Part shown: positions 50,701 to 58,596 of the stretch, piece by piece
Layout: the number at the start of each line of letters is the position of its first letter
Position numbering within the stretch: position 1 is the stretch's first letter
NCBI GenBank assembly: GCA_024640845.1
Contig: JAHEEE010000008.1
Span: forward strand, 1-64,000
Length of the DNA stretch: 64,000 nucleotides
Reading direction: 5' to 3'
Source: Myxococcales bacterium
GTDB taxonomy: Bacteria; Myxococcota_A; Polyangia; Polyangiales; Houyiibacteriaceae
Position numbers and translations under genes: made by a program
Notes under the pieces: model-generated
What the model was told of the DNA's origin: nothing
Database searches by the model: none
The model's input: the letters and a program-made list of their open reading frames with translations, nothing else

Positions 50701-52317
50701 CTAGAACAGCAGTTGTAGCTGCAGGTTGAACCGGAACCCGTTGGCACGACCGGTGTTCCACAGCTGCTGCAACCATGCTGTCTCGGCGACTACTTTGAGG
50801 CTGTTGCCGATGACGTACGACGTTCCTGCAAAGGCGAGCTCCTGGTTCGTGGTCTGATCGCCGTTTCGCCCGTACTGCTCCATCGCTTGTGCGGGATCCG
50901 TCGCGTTGGCGATCTGGGCCTGCCCGTAGCTCCGCGCGTCACTGCGCAACCACGGCGTGATGTACGTCGTGCTAAAACGAATCGCGAGGCCCCACCGGAG
51001 ATTGAAGCGGTAACCCGTCTCCGCCATGAACCCGAGCGGGCCGAAGAGAATCTTGCCTCCCTCCCACGGCTTGTACCAAGCCGCGTAGGCAATCACGTTG
51101 ATGTGAAAGCCGCTGATCTTTCCGAGCCACTCGGCGGAAAGGCGAAGTCCGAGGTCTTCGGTGGCGACAGGACGTGCGTCCCAAGCGATGCCTGTGCCGA
51201 CGCTATGGCGCAAGGATCGAGTGCGGAGCACGTCGCTGTTGCTGTCCGTATTGATCTCTCCGAAGTTGCGCGCGACCCGGCCTGCAATGAGCGGAGCAAA
51301 CGTGTTCACGATCTCTCCATCGCCGAAGCTCGACGGGTTCTGCGGGACGTTGCCGTAGACCTCGACGATGCCAACCGCGTGGGAAGCGCGGGCATTCACT
51401 CCCGTAAACACTCCAAGTGCGTATTCCAAGCCGAGAAAGCCGCCTCTTGCAAGCATTTCACCCCCAACTTGGCGTTCTGACCCGAACATGCGGGTCGTAG
51501 AGGCCCAGTCGACGAACGCAAGCGCGGCGAACGACTGCGCGCGATAGCGATCGTACGGGATCTTGAATTGACCGATTCGGAAGTTCGCGAACTTGAACCG
51601 GGTGAACGCGAACCAAAGGTCGATCAGCTCGAACGCGCTCGGGGTGAGATTGATCTGAAAACGGCTTTGAATGCGCCCCTCGATGAAGAAGCTCGAGAGC
51701 GTCAAGCGGATCCGGCGGAATTCCAGGGTCTCGCTGTTCTCGCTCGGGAAGCCTCCTGTCGGGAACTGCTGGTCGTACTCGAACTGCATTTGCGTCGCCA
51801 AGCCGATGCCAATCCAGTCTTCGGTCTTGCCGACCTTGATGCGCACCGGTCCGAGTCGTGTCGGGAGCCTGCGGTCATCGGGCGCCTCGCCGCTCGCTTC
51901 ATCGAGGCCGGTCGTGCTTGGCTCAGCCGCCAGCGAGTCGCTGGCGCTGCTCTCAGCCGCCTCCGAGGTGACCGCCCCGCTTTCTCGGGCGACCTTCAGG
52001 GTTCCTTTACGCTGCTGTTCCTGCTCGCTCTCTTTCGCGAGCTGCGCCTCGATGCAATCGAGGTCGCACTCGTCCGGGTTCTCGACGACCGGTGGCACTT
52101 CATCGGTCGGGGCGGGGTCGGTGAGGGTTGGCTCCCCGCCGAGTTGCTCGTTGTCGGCGAGCTGCCCATCACGCTTGACGAAGGGCTCGCGCTCCCTTCT
52201 TGGCTTCGACTCGGTAGCGCCGGCATCCGGATCCTGCGTCCCCGCGTCCTGTGCATGGGCGCCGGACGCGCCCCCGAGCGCGAGAACCAGAAGGACCGAG
52301 AGTGCTCGGAAGCGCAT
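50701..52317 (-). CDS. Outer-membrane porin (phosphate-selective porin O/P-like)
   Basis: A 538-residue exported protein. Signal peptide ends AHA-QD. Residues ~24-150 are a long low-complexity acidic region with a cysteine pair (DECDLDCIEAQ), then a barrel domain (~155-538) with IRIKVG-type strands, FRRIRLTLSSFFIEGRIQS and FRIGQFKIPYDRYR, typical of OprP/OprO-like porins, and a C-terminal aromatic strand (FNLQLQLLF). It is not in an operon with transport genes, so its cargo is unknown. It differs from the porin at 32062-33738 in the N-terminal region, which there is coiled coil. Confidence 0.8.
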   Translation of the reverse strand: MRFRALSVLLVLALGGASGAHAQDAGTQDPDAGATESKPRREREPFVKRDGQLADNEQLGGEPTLTDPAPTDEVPPVVENPDECDLDCIEAQLAKESEQEQQRKGTLKVARESGAVTSEAAESSASDSLAAEPSTTGLDEASGEAPDDRRLPTRLGPVRIKVGKTEDWIGIGLATQMQFEYDQQFPTGGFPSENSETLEFRRIRLTLSSFFIEGRIQSRFQINLTPSAFELIDLWFAFTRFKFANFRIGQFKIPYDRYRAQSFAALAFVDWASTTRMFGSERQVGGEMLARGGFLGLEYALGVFTGVNARASHAVGIVEVYGNVPQNPSSFGDGEIVNTFAPLIAGRVARNFGEINTDSNSDVLRTRSLRHSVGTGIAWDARPVATEDLGLRLSAEWLGKISGFHINVIAYAAWYKPWEGGKILFGPLGFMAETGYRFNLRWGLAIRFSTTYITPWLRSDARSYGQAQIANATDPAQAMEQYGRNGDQTTNQELAFAGTSYVIGNSLKVVAETAWLQQLWNTGRANGFRFNLQLQLLF

Positions 52318-52445
52318 TCGCTGAAGGATGCCAGCCAGCAGGGCGACCGACTAGTTTTCAGGCGTCTCCATCTCGATTACACCGCATGCCTGATCGGACG
52401 TGGCCGGCTTGGCGCCGTACGGATGTCCGTTGACGGGAGACGCGG

Positions 52446-52901
52446 CTATTTGCCGAGGCGATGTTTCAAGATCGCGGGCAGGCTGCGACCGAGTTGGGCG
52501 ATGAGCGACAACCAGCTGAACCGATCCACCCACTCGACCACACGGCCGCCCCGGACACGGAATTCCCCTTGGACCGGCAGGCTCATCTTCACACCGCCGC
52601 CTTCGAAGATGTCGATCCGATCCGTATAGACCACGCCATCGCCCCGCTCGTGGATGTCCGCGTACTGCACCTCGAATCGGGTGGCGTCGCCAAACATCCC
52701 TCGGAGCGCCCTCTCGAACTGGCGTTTGTTCCGGGAGGTCGTCCACGGGTAGTTGACCCAGCGAATGTCTTCGCCCGCGAGCGCGATGGCCGCGTCGTAG
52801 TCCAGGCGCTCGAGGGCCGAGACGAACGCTTCGACGACCTCCTTCGCCGACCTCGTGGTGCCCGACGCGGTGGCCGTGGTGGAGCTGTTGGACAATGTCA
52901 T
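52446..52901 (-). CDS. Limonene-1,2-epoxide hydrolase-like (SnoaL/NTF2-fold) protein
   Basis: About 151 residues with the NTF2-like fold of limonene-epoxide hydrolases. Features: VVEAFVSALERLDYDAAIALAGEDIRW-type first helices, a DRIDIFEGGG segment and FRVRGGRVVEWVDRFSW with Arg and Asp in positions comparable to the LEH Asp-Arg-Asp catalytic set. Function as an epoxide hydrolase is plausible but other NTF2-like roles are possible. I chose the ATG at 52901 (MTLSNSS); an in-frame ATG at 53009 overlaps the start of the divergent patatin gene. Confidence 0.75.
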   Translation of the reverse strand: MTLSNSSTTATASGTTRSAKEVVEAFVSALERLDYDAAIALAGEDIRWVNYPWTTSRNKRQFERALRGMFGDATRFEVQYADIHERGDGVVYTDRIDIFEGGGVKMSLPVQGEFRVRGGRVVEWVDRFSWLSLIAQLGRSLPAILKHRLGK

Positions 52902-53007
52902 GGCATGAATATAGAGCGCGAGTAGTTGCGCCGCCAGGCGCGGCGCCGCGACGAGCATGCGAGTGAGGTTCTCAAGACGCGGCCGTTCGTGGTAGTGAAC
53001 GTGGTCC

Positions 53008-54231
53008 ATGAAAACCCGACCCTGCTCCTCGCGCGCGCGCGTGCTGCTCTTCCCAATCCTCGCCTTCACTCTTGTCGTCGCCACCGCCTGCGCTCACGTT
53101 CCCGAGAGAAATCCGTTGCCGCCCGAGGGCGCCGATGCCGCGACGGTTCTTGGGATCCCTCGCGTCCGAATGTGGGGCGACGCGCCACCGAAGTGGGAAC
53201 ACGAATGGCTCACTCGGACGGAGCGGGAGATGAAAGATCGCTACCCCGGTGTCTATGGCAAACCCCGGACCTACCTCGCGATCTCAGGTGGGGGCGAAAA
53301 CGGCGCCTTCGCCGCCGGTGTCTTGCTCGGTTGGACGGCGGCTGGCAATCGGCCCGAGTTCAGCATGGTCACCGGAGTGAGCGCTGGAGCGCTGGTCGCC
53401 CCGTTCGCGTTCCTCGGGCCCGAGTACGATCATGTCCTCCGCCTCGTGTCTGCGAACCTCGAGGCAGACGACGTGTACGAAGAGCGCCGCTTGCTCCAAG
53501 CGATTCGCAGCGACGCGATGGCCAAGACCGAGCCGCTCCAAGCCTTGATCGCCAAGTATGTCGATCAAGAGGTCATGGAGAAGATCGCGGCGGCGTATCG
53601 GGACGGCCGCGGCCTCAACATCGGGACGGCAAACCTCGATTCCATGAGACCCGTGATCTGGCGCATTGGCGCCATCGCGAATAGCGGTCACCCAGACGCG
53701 CTCAAGCTGATTCGCCAGATCCTTTTGGCATCCGCGTCGATCCCCGGTGGGTTTCCACCTGTGCTCATCCCCGTCGAGTACGAGGGGGAGACGTACGACG
53801 AGCTTCACGTCGATGGGGGCGCCGCCTCCCAGGTCTTCCTCTATCCCCTTGGACTCGACCTCGAGGAGGTTCACCGGCGCCTCGCGGCCCCCGGCCCCGC
53901 GAAGGCCTATATCATTCGGAATTCACGCCTCGATCCGATGTACGAACAAGTGCGAAACAAGCTGTTCCCCCTCGCCGGCCGATCGGTGGAGTCTCTCGTG
54001 CGGACCCAGGGCATTGGCGACATCTATCGAATTTTTCTCCAAGCGTGCCGCGACAGGCTCGACTTCAATCTCGCCTACATCCCTTCGGACTTCTCCGAGA
54101 AGCCGAAAGGGGAGTTCGACGTCGCCTACATGAAGAAGCTATTCGACTTCGCGTACGAACGCGCCTCGGCGGGTTATCCTTGGGAAAAGATGCCGCCCGA
54201 GCTCCAGGCGGCCCCCATTCGCTGCAACTAG
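53008..54231 (+). CDS. Patatin-like phospholipase, lipoprotein
   Basis: A 407-residue lipid-anchored hydrolase. The signal peptide ends with lipobox VATA-Cys28. The patatin domain has the glycine-rich oxyanion loop SGGGENGAF (93-101), the nucleophile elbow GVSAG with Ser125, and the catalytic Asp in HVDGGAA. This Ser-Asp dyad is intact, so lipase/phospholipase activity in the envelope is likely. The ATG at 53008 is adjacent to the divergent LEH-like gene. No partner gene is evident; the rhodanese lipoprotein follows after ~46 bp. Confidence 0.9.
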   Translation: MKTRPCSSRARVLLFPILAFTLVVATACAHVPERNPLPPEGADAATVLGIPRVRMWGDAPPKWEHEWLTRTEREMKDRYPGVYGKPRTYLAISGGGENGAFAAGVLLGWTAAGNRPEFSMVTGVSAGALVAPFAFLGPEYDHVLRLVSANLEADDVYEERRLLQAIRSDAMAKTEPLQALIAKYVDQEVMEKIAAAYRDGRGLNIGTANLDSMRPVIWRIGAIANSGHPDALKLIRQILLASASIPGGFPPVLIPVEYEGETYDELHVDGGAASQVFLYPLGLDLEEVHRRLAAPGPAKAYIIRNSRLDPMYEQVRNKLFPLAGRSVESLVRTQGIGDIYRIFLQACRDRLDFNLAYIPSDFSEKPKGEFDVAYMKKLFDFAYERASAGYPWEKMPPELQAAPIRCN

Positions 54232-54277
54232 CGCCCCGTGGGCTTGCTTGCGTCCCAGCCAGCTTTAGACTCGCTGA

Positions 54278-54718
54278 ATGCGTATACTTCTCCTCTCCCT
54301 TGCCCTTTCCGTCCTCCTGGTCGCTTGCAAGGACGCGAGCCCCGCCGCCGCCAACGAAGCCAACGAAGCCAAGGAAGCGCCCGCCGAGATTCCCGAGATC
54401 TCAGTGGAGGACGCCGACAAGGCCATTCAGGCAGGGGCGGTTGCTGTCGATGCCAACTCCGCAAGCACGCGAGAGAAGAATGGCACTGTTCCAGGGGCCA
54501 TCATCCTCACCTCTTCATACAAGTACGACCTCGCGCAGCTCCCGGAGGACAAGAGCAAAGACCTGATCTTCTATTGCTCGAACACCAATTGCACCGCGTC
54601 TGACTCCGCGGCCGAGCGTGCTTCGACGCATGGCTACGAGAAAGTTCACGTGATGCGAGAGGGCATCAAGGGCTGGAAAGACGCGGGCAAACCGACCGCT
54701 GCTTATCCGCAGAGCTGA
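54278..54718 (+). CDS. Rhodanese-like lipoprotein
   Basis: A 146-residue lipoprotein. A short signal peptide ends in LLVA-Cys17, then an Ala/Glu/Asn-rich linker (~20-38), then a rhodanese-like domain (~40-143). The catalytic loop is FYCSNTNCTAS with Cys100 as the likely sulfur-carrying cysteine, and VMREGIKGWKDAG is the usual last helix. It would act in the periplasm or outer membrane, perhaps as a sulfur or cyanide-handling enzyme. The last bases are close to the convergent mpl stop (3 bp apart). Confidence 0.88.
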   Translation: MRILLLSLALSVLLVACKDASPAAANEANEAKEAPAEIPEISVEDADKAIQAGAVAVDANSASTREKNGTVPGAIILTSSYKYDLAQLPEDKSKDLIFYCSNTNCTASDSAAERASTHGYEKVHVMREGIKGWKDAGKPTAAYPQS

Positions 54719-54721
54719 ATT

Positions 54722-56125
54722 TCAGCGCTCGCCCATCAAGGCCAATAAAATTCGATCGGGTGCTTCCTCGAATCGTCCGTTGGACATCACGACGATCGTA
54801 TCACCGGGCCTCGCGACCGCAGCCGCTGCCTGGACCACTTCGTCGACGCTCGAGCAGGCACACGCTTGACGACCTCTCGCGCGAATCGCCTCGGCGATCG
54901 CCTCGATGTCGAGCCTCTCATCTGACGAGACCTCGCTTCGACCGACCGGCGCAATGATCGATACGTCTGCTGGCGCGAACGCGTCGGGGTAGAGCTCTTG
55001 ATGCAAGCGCCGCGATGCGGTCGCGCTCCGCGGTTCGAATACGGCGATCACTCGTCCGTCCACGCGCTCTCGAAAACCGGCCAGCGTCTCTTTCACCGCC
55101 GTCGGGTGGTGGGCGAAGTCGTCGTAGACATGGATGCCGCGTGTGATCCCCACGAGCTCCTGCCGTCGCTTGCTTCCTCGAAACCCGGGGAGGGCAGCGA
55201 TCAATTGGTCGAGGGGCGCTCCCGCGGCTTCGCTTGCCATCGCGAGTGCAGCCACGGTGTTGCGCGCGTTGTGTTTGCCGATCAGAGGCAGCGTCGCCCG
55301 GCCGCAAAGCGACCCACCTCCGAAGAGATCCATCGAGCCTCCGGGGGCGAGCATGCCGAGCCACATTGGCTGGATGTCACCGCAGTCGTCGCCATCGATT
55401 GCATAGAATCGCACCTGACATTCTGCCGTTTTCGCGACTTCGCGTACATTGGGGTCCCCCGCCCAGGCAAACAACCAGCCGCCCGCTGGGATTTGCGCCA
55501 CGAACTTTCGGAAAGCATCGAGATAGATCTCTTCGTTGGGGTAGATGTCGACGTGGTCATATTCGATCGAGGTGACGATCGCGCTGTCGGGGAGGTAGTG
55601 CCAGAACTTGGGCGTCTTTTCGAAGAATGCGCTGTCGTACTCGTCTCCCTCGATCACGAAAGGCGCGCCTTCGCTACCGAGGCGCGAGCTTCTATCGAAG
55701 TTCGAGGGGATACCGCCAATGAAGAAGCCGGCATCGATACCAACCGAGCGAAGCAAGTACGCGGTGAGTGTCGAAGTGGTGGTCTTCCCATGGGTGCCAG
55801 CCACCACGAATGGCCTCCGCGTCGAGAGCACTTCGGTTTGGAGCGCTTCCGGCATGGAGATCGTTCGCATGCCGCGCGACATCGCTTCTTGCGCCTCCAC
55901 GTTGTCCCGCCGACATACGTTTCCGACGACCACCAGGTCGGGATTCGTGTCCAGGTTCTGCGCGTTCCATCCCTCGAGACACTCGACACCGATTTCCCGC
56001 AAATAGGGTCCCACAGGTGGGTCGAACGCGGTGTCGCTGCCGCTCACGCGATGTCCGCGCTCCGCGAAAAGCGCGGCAAGCGCACTCATTCCCGTGCCTC
56101 CAATGCCGATCAAGTGAATGTGCAT
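54722..56125 (-). CDS. mpl: UDP-MurNAc:L-alanyl-gamma-D-glutamyl-meso-DAP ligase
   Basis: A 467-residue Mur-ligase-family enzyme that reattaches recycled murein tripeptide to UDP-MurNAc. It begins HIHLIGIGGTGMSALAALF, has the ATP-binding GTHGKTTTST, an IEGDEYDSAFF segment typical of Mpl, and NARNTVAALAM. The C-terminal domain has YDDFAHHPTAVKETL. I use the ATG at 56125, which lines up with E. coli Mpl's N-terminus; an ATG at 56137 would add four residues. Mpl indicates peptidoglycan recycling in a Gram-negative cell. Confidence 0.94.
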   Translation of the reverse strand: MHIHLIGIGGTGMSALAALFAERGHRVSGSDTAFDPPVGPYLREIGVECLEGWNAQNLDTNPDLVVVGNVCRRDNVEAQEAMSRGMRTISMPEALQTEVLSTRRPFVVAGTHGKTTTSTLTAYLLRSVGIDAGFFIGGIPSNFDRSSRLGSEGAPFVIEGDEYDSAFFEKTPKFWHYLPDSAIVTSIEYDHVDIYPNEEIYLDAFRKFVAQIPAGGWLFAWAGDPNVREVAKTAECQVRFYAIDGDDCGDIQPMWLGMLAPGGSMDLFGGGSLCGRATLPLIGKHNARNTVAALAMASEAAGAPLDQLIAALPGFRGSKRRQELVGITRGIHVYDDFAHHPTAVKETLAGFRERVDGRVIAVFEPRSATASRRLHQELYPDAFAPADVSIIAPVGRSEVSSDERLDIEAIAEAIRARGRQACACSSVDEVVQAAAAVARPGDTIVVMSNGRFEEAPDRILLALMGER

Positions 56126-56171
56126 ACGGGATTCCATGAGTGGGAATTAAGCAGCAATATTGCGGTGAGTG

Positions 56172-56199
56172 TTGACAGCGTCACGTCTGGGCCCATTAT
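56172..56199 (+). promoter_or_regulatory. Candidate sigma-70 promoter of the 49-residue ORF
   Basis: A perfect TTGACA (56172-56177), a 16-bp spacer and a 4/6 -10 hexamer CATTAT (56194-56199). Transcription would begin near 56206, almost at the GTG at 56209. Confidence 0.35.
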
Positions 56200-56208
56200 G
56201 AGAGGAAC

Positions 56209-56358
56209 GTGGCGCAAAAGACGAAAAAGCTTTCCGAACGCGTTCAAGAAGTGCTGGACACCTTGGTCGATGCCGTGGAGAGCCTCCTCACCCCGCCACC
56301 TGCGCTCGTTCCGGTTCGCGTGAGACAGCCTCGGTTGCCGACGAAGCGGCGCCGCTGA
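56209..56358 (+). CDS. 49-residue basic protein of unknown function
   Basis: A short ORF from GTG at 56209 to TGA at 56356-56358. The product starts MAQKTKKLSERVQEVLDTL, continues as an amphipathic helix to ~residue 27, then has a Pro-rich stretch (LTPPPALVPV) and a basic tail (RQPRLPTKRRR). AGAGGA at 56201-56206 could act as a Shine-Dalgarno. The codon pattern is G/C-rich at third positions, as in real genes here. It fills the gap between divergent mpl and the Mo-oxidoreductase gene. No family recognised; the basic tail would suit binding to nucleic acid, membrane or a partner protein. Confidence 0.55.
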   Translation: MAQKTKKLSERVQEVLDTLVDAVESLLTPPPALVPVRVRQPRLPTKRRR

Positions 56359-56371
56359 GTACGGATGTGCT

Positions 56372-58549
56372 CTACTCGGCCGCAGCAACTTGTGCGGCTG
56401 GTGCGACCTTCACGGGAACTCCGCTGAACGCAGCGTTGCCGCTCACGTCGAGCGATTGCTCATCGGTGAGATCGTTGACGCTCACGCCCGAGTGTCTCGT
56501 CGCGACACGAAGCTGCACGCCGTCGCGACCGTGACCAAAGCCATGGGGCAAACTGACGACCCCTGGCATCATGTCGTCCGTGACCTCCGCCGGCGCGCTC
56601 ACCTGCCCGACCCGGGAGCTGATACTGACCTTGTCGCCGTCGCTCACGCCGATGCGTGCCGCGTCGTCCGGGTGAATCATCAACGTACAACGCTCTTTAC
56701 CTTTCATGAGGCGAGCGGCGTTATGCATCCAAGAGTTGTTGCTGCGTAGGTGTCGCCGGCCGATCAAGAGCAATTGCCCCCCGTCGGTGTTCGGGGCGTA
56801 CCGCGCTTGTAGACGGTCGAGGTCCTCGACCAATAGGTCCGGCGCCAAGTCGATCGGACCATGTGCCTCCGGAATGCGATCCGGGAACGTCGATTGGAGC
56901 GGTCCGAGATCGAAGCCCTGAGGATTCTTCCGGAGCTTGGCGAGCGAGAGGCCTGGGCTCAGTGGATTGAATCGTTTGCCGTACGGCCCGAGGCGAAGAC
57001 CGAGGTCGAGCACGCGTTCGGGTCCGGCCTTCTTCGAAGCAACCGCAGTCAAGTACTGCTTGCTCAGCTTGCCGTGGCGTTGCGCTGCGAGACGGCAAGT
57101 CAGCTCGGTGAGGATCTCCCAGTCATCGAGCCGTCCATCTTCCTGTGGGAAGGGTGGTGGGGAGTACTTCGCCACGTTCCGAACGGCCGTCAGGTAGAGC
57201 GCAAGGTCGTAGTGGCTGCGTTCGATGGGAGACACCGGCGGCAAAATGATGTCGGCGTGCCGGCTCGTTTCGTTGATGAAGAAATCGATCGAGACGCAGA
57301 AATCGAGTGACGCAAATGCGCTGTCGAGTTGCCTGCCGTTCGGCGTCGAGAGCACGGGGTTGCCTGCGAGCATGATCATCGCTCGAATTTGCCCCTCCCC
57401 TTCAGTGAGGATCTCCTCCGCAATTACGGCGCTCGGGAGCTCTCCCCCAAACTCGGGGAGGCCGCGAACCCGACTTCGCCAACGCCCAAAGGAACCGCGT
57501 CCGGCGCCGAACCCACCCGCTGCATTCAACACGTCGATCGCGGGCGTCGAAAACATCGAGCCCCCGGGCTCGTCGAGGTTGCCGGTCACCGCATTGATGA
57601 CGTTGATCAGCCACATGCAGAGGGAACCGAACTCCTGCGTCGACGCCCCCATTCGGCCGTAGAGCACGCCTTTGGGGGCCTGGCGAAGCTCGCGTGCAAA
57701 CCGCTTGACGGTCTCCGCTGGGATGCCGGTGATCGCTTCGGTTTGTGTGGGAGGGTAGCCCTTCGCGATCTCCAGGATCCGGTCGAGGTTCTTTACGCTC
57801 CCCGCGAGTCGCCCGAGGTCGACCCCGGCAGCGCACACCTCGTGCAGTAGGCCCAACAGAAAAAGCGCGTCGGTGCCCGGACGGATGAACACGTGCTCGT
57901 CCGCGATTCTAGCCGTCTCGGTGCGTCGCGGGTCGATGACGACGACTTTGCCGCCGCGCTCGCTGATTCCTTCGAGGCGCTTCTTGATCCCGGGGCCCGC
58001 CATGATGCTCCCGTTCGACGCGAGAGGGTTCGCGCCGAGAATCATCATGAAATCCGTTCGGTCGACGTCCGGCACCGGGAACAACAGCTGGTGACCGAAC
58101 ATGAAGTACGAGGTCATCATCAGCGGCAGTTGATCGCACGACGTTGCCGAAAACCGATTCTTCGAGCCGAGCGCTCGAAGGAACGGGGGACCGAAAACCA
58201 TCGTGCCGAAGTTGTGCGCGTTCGGATTTCCGAGGTAGACGCCAACGGAATTTCGGCCGTGATCCTCTTGAATCCGGTGGATCCGGGCGACCACCTCCTC
58301 GAACGCCTCTTCCCAGGAGATCGGGTCCCAGCGGTCGCCGCTCCGTCGCATCGGCTGCTTGAGGCGATCGGGGTCGTCGTAGAGGTCCTTGAGGGCCGTT
58401 GCTTTCGGACAGATGTGGCCGCGGCTGAAGACGTCGTTCTTGTCGCCCCGGACGGACAGGACCTCTTTGCCCTCGATCTCGACTTCGACGCCGCACATCG
58501 ATTCGCAGAGGTTGCAGGTGCGGTAGTGGGTGATGCGCTTGCGAGCCAT
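56372..58549 (-). CDS. Molybdopterin-dependent oxidoreductase (formate-dehydrogenase-like family)
   Basis: A 725-residue Mo/W-bis-MGD enzyme. An N-terminal [4Fe-4S] site is formed by Cys12, Cys15, Cys19 and Cys47 (CNLCESMCG and HICPKA). SATSCDQLP follows with Cys138, a possible Mo ligand. The body has ILGANPLASNGS, GGKVVVIDPRRTETA, PGTDALFLLGLLHEV, and a C-terminal dinucleotide-binding domain (~585-725, with RSNNSWMHN). It lacks a Tat signal, so it is cytoplasmic. No NAD, quinone or ferredoxin subunit is encoded nearby, so its electron partner is unknown. Such orphan enzymes are often called formate dehydrogenase or thiosulfate/nitrate reductase without proof. Confidence 0.9.
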   Translation of the reverse strand: MARKRITHYRTCNLCESMCGVEVEIEGKEVLSVRGDKNDVFSRGHICPKATALKDLYDDPDRLKQPMRRSGDRWDPISWEEAFEEVVARIHRIQEDHGRNSVGVYLGNPNAHNFGTMVFGPPFLRALGSKNRFSATSCDQLPLMMTSYFMFGHQLLFPVPDVDRTDFMMILGANPLASNGSIMAGPGIKKRLEGISERGGKVVVIDPRRTETARIADEHVFIRPGTDALFLLGLLHEVCAAGVDLGRLAGSVKNLDRILEIAKGYPPTQTEAITGIPAETVKRFARELRQAPKGVLYGRMGASTQEFGSLCMWLINVINAVTGNLDEPGGSMFSTPAIDVLNAAGGFGAGRGSFGRWRSRVRGLPEFGGELPSAVIAEEILTEGEGQIRAMIMLAGNPVLSTPNGRQLDSAFASLDFCVSIDFFINETSRHADIILPPVSPIERSHYDLALYLTAVRNVAKYSPPPFPQEDGRLDDWEILTELTCRLAAQRHGKLSKQYLTAVASKKAGPERVLDLGLRLGPYGKRFNPLSPGLSLAKLRKNPQGFDLGPLQSTFPDRIPEAHGPIDLAPDLLVEDLDRLQARYAPNTDGGQLLLIGRRHLRSNNSWMHNAARLMKGKERCTLMIHPDDAARIGVSDGDKVSISSRVGQVSAPAEVTDDMMPGVVSLPHGFGHGRDGVQLRVATRHSGVSVNDLTDEQSLDVSGNAAFSGVPVKVAPAAQVAAAE

Positions 58550-58596
58550 CGGGCGAATATAGCCGACTTCGCACTCGAGCGTAGGTGATGCTGCCG

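Noticed and set aside
52351-52445. A short minus-strand frame ending GAKPATSDQACGVIEMETPEN before the porin gene
   Set aside because: Codon use looks fair, but there is no ATG, GTG or TTG between the preceding stop region and this stretch; the frame upstream is the antiphase of the LEH-like gene.
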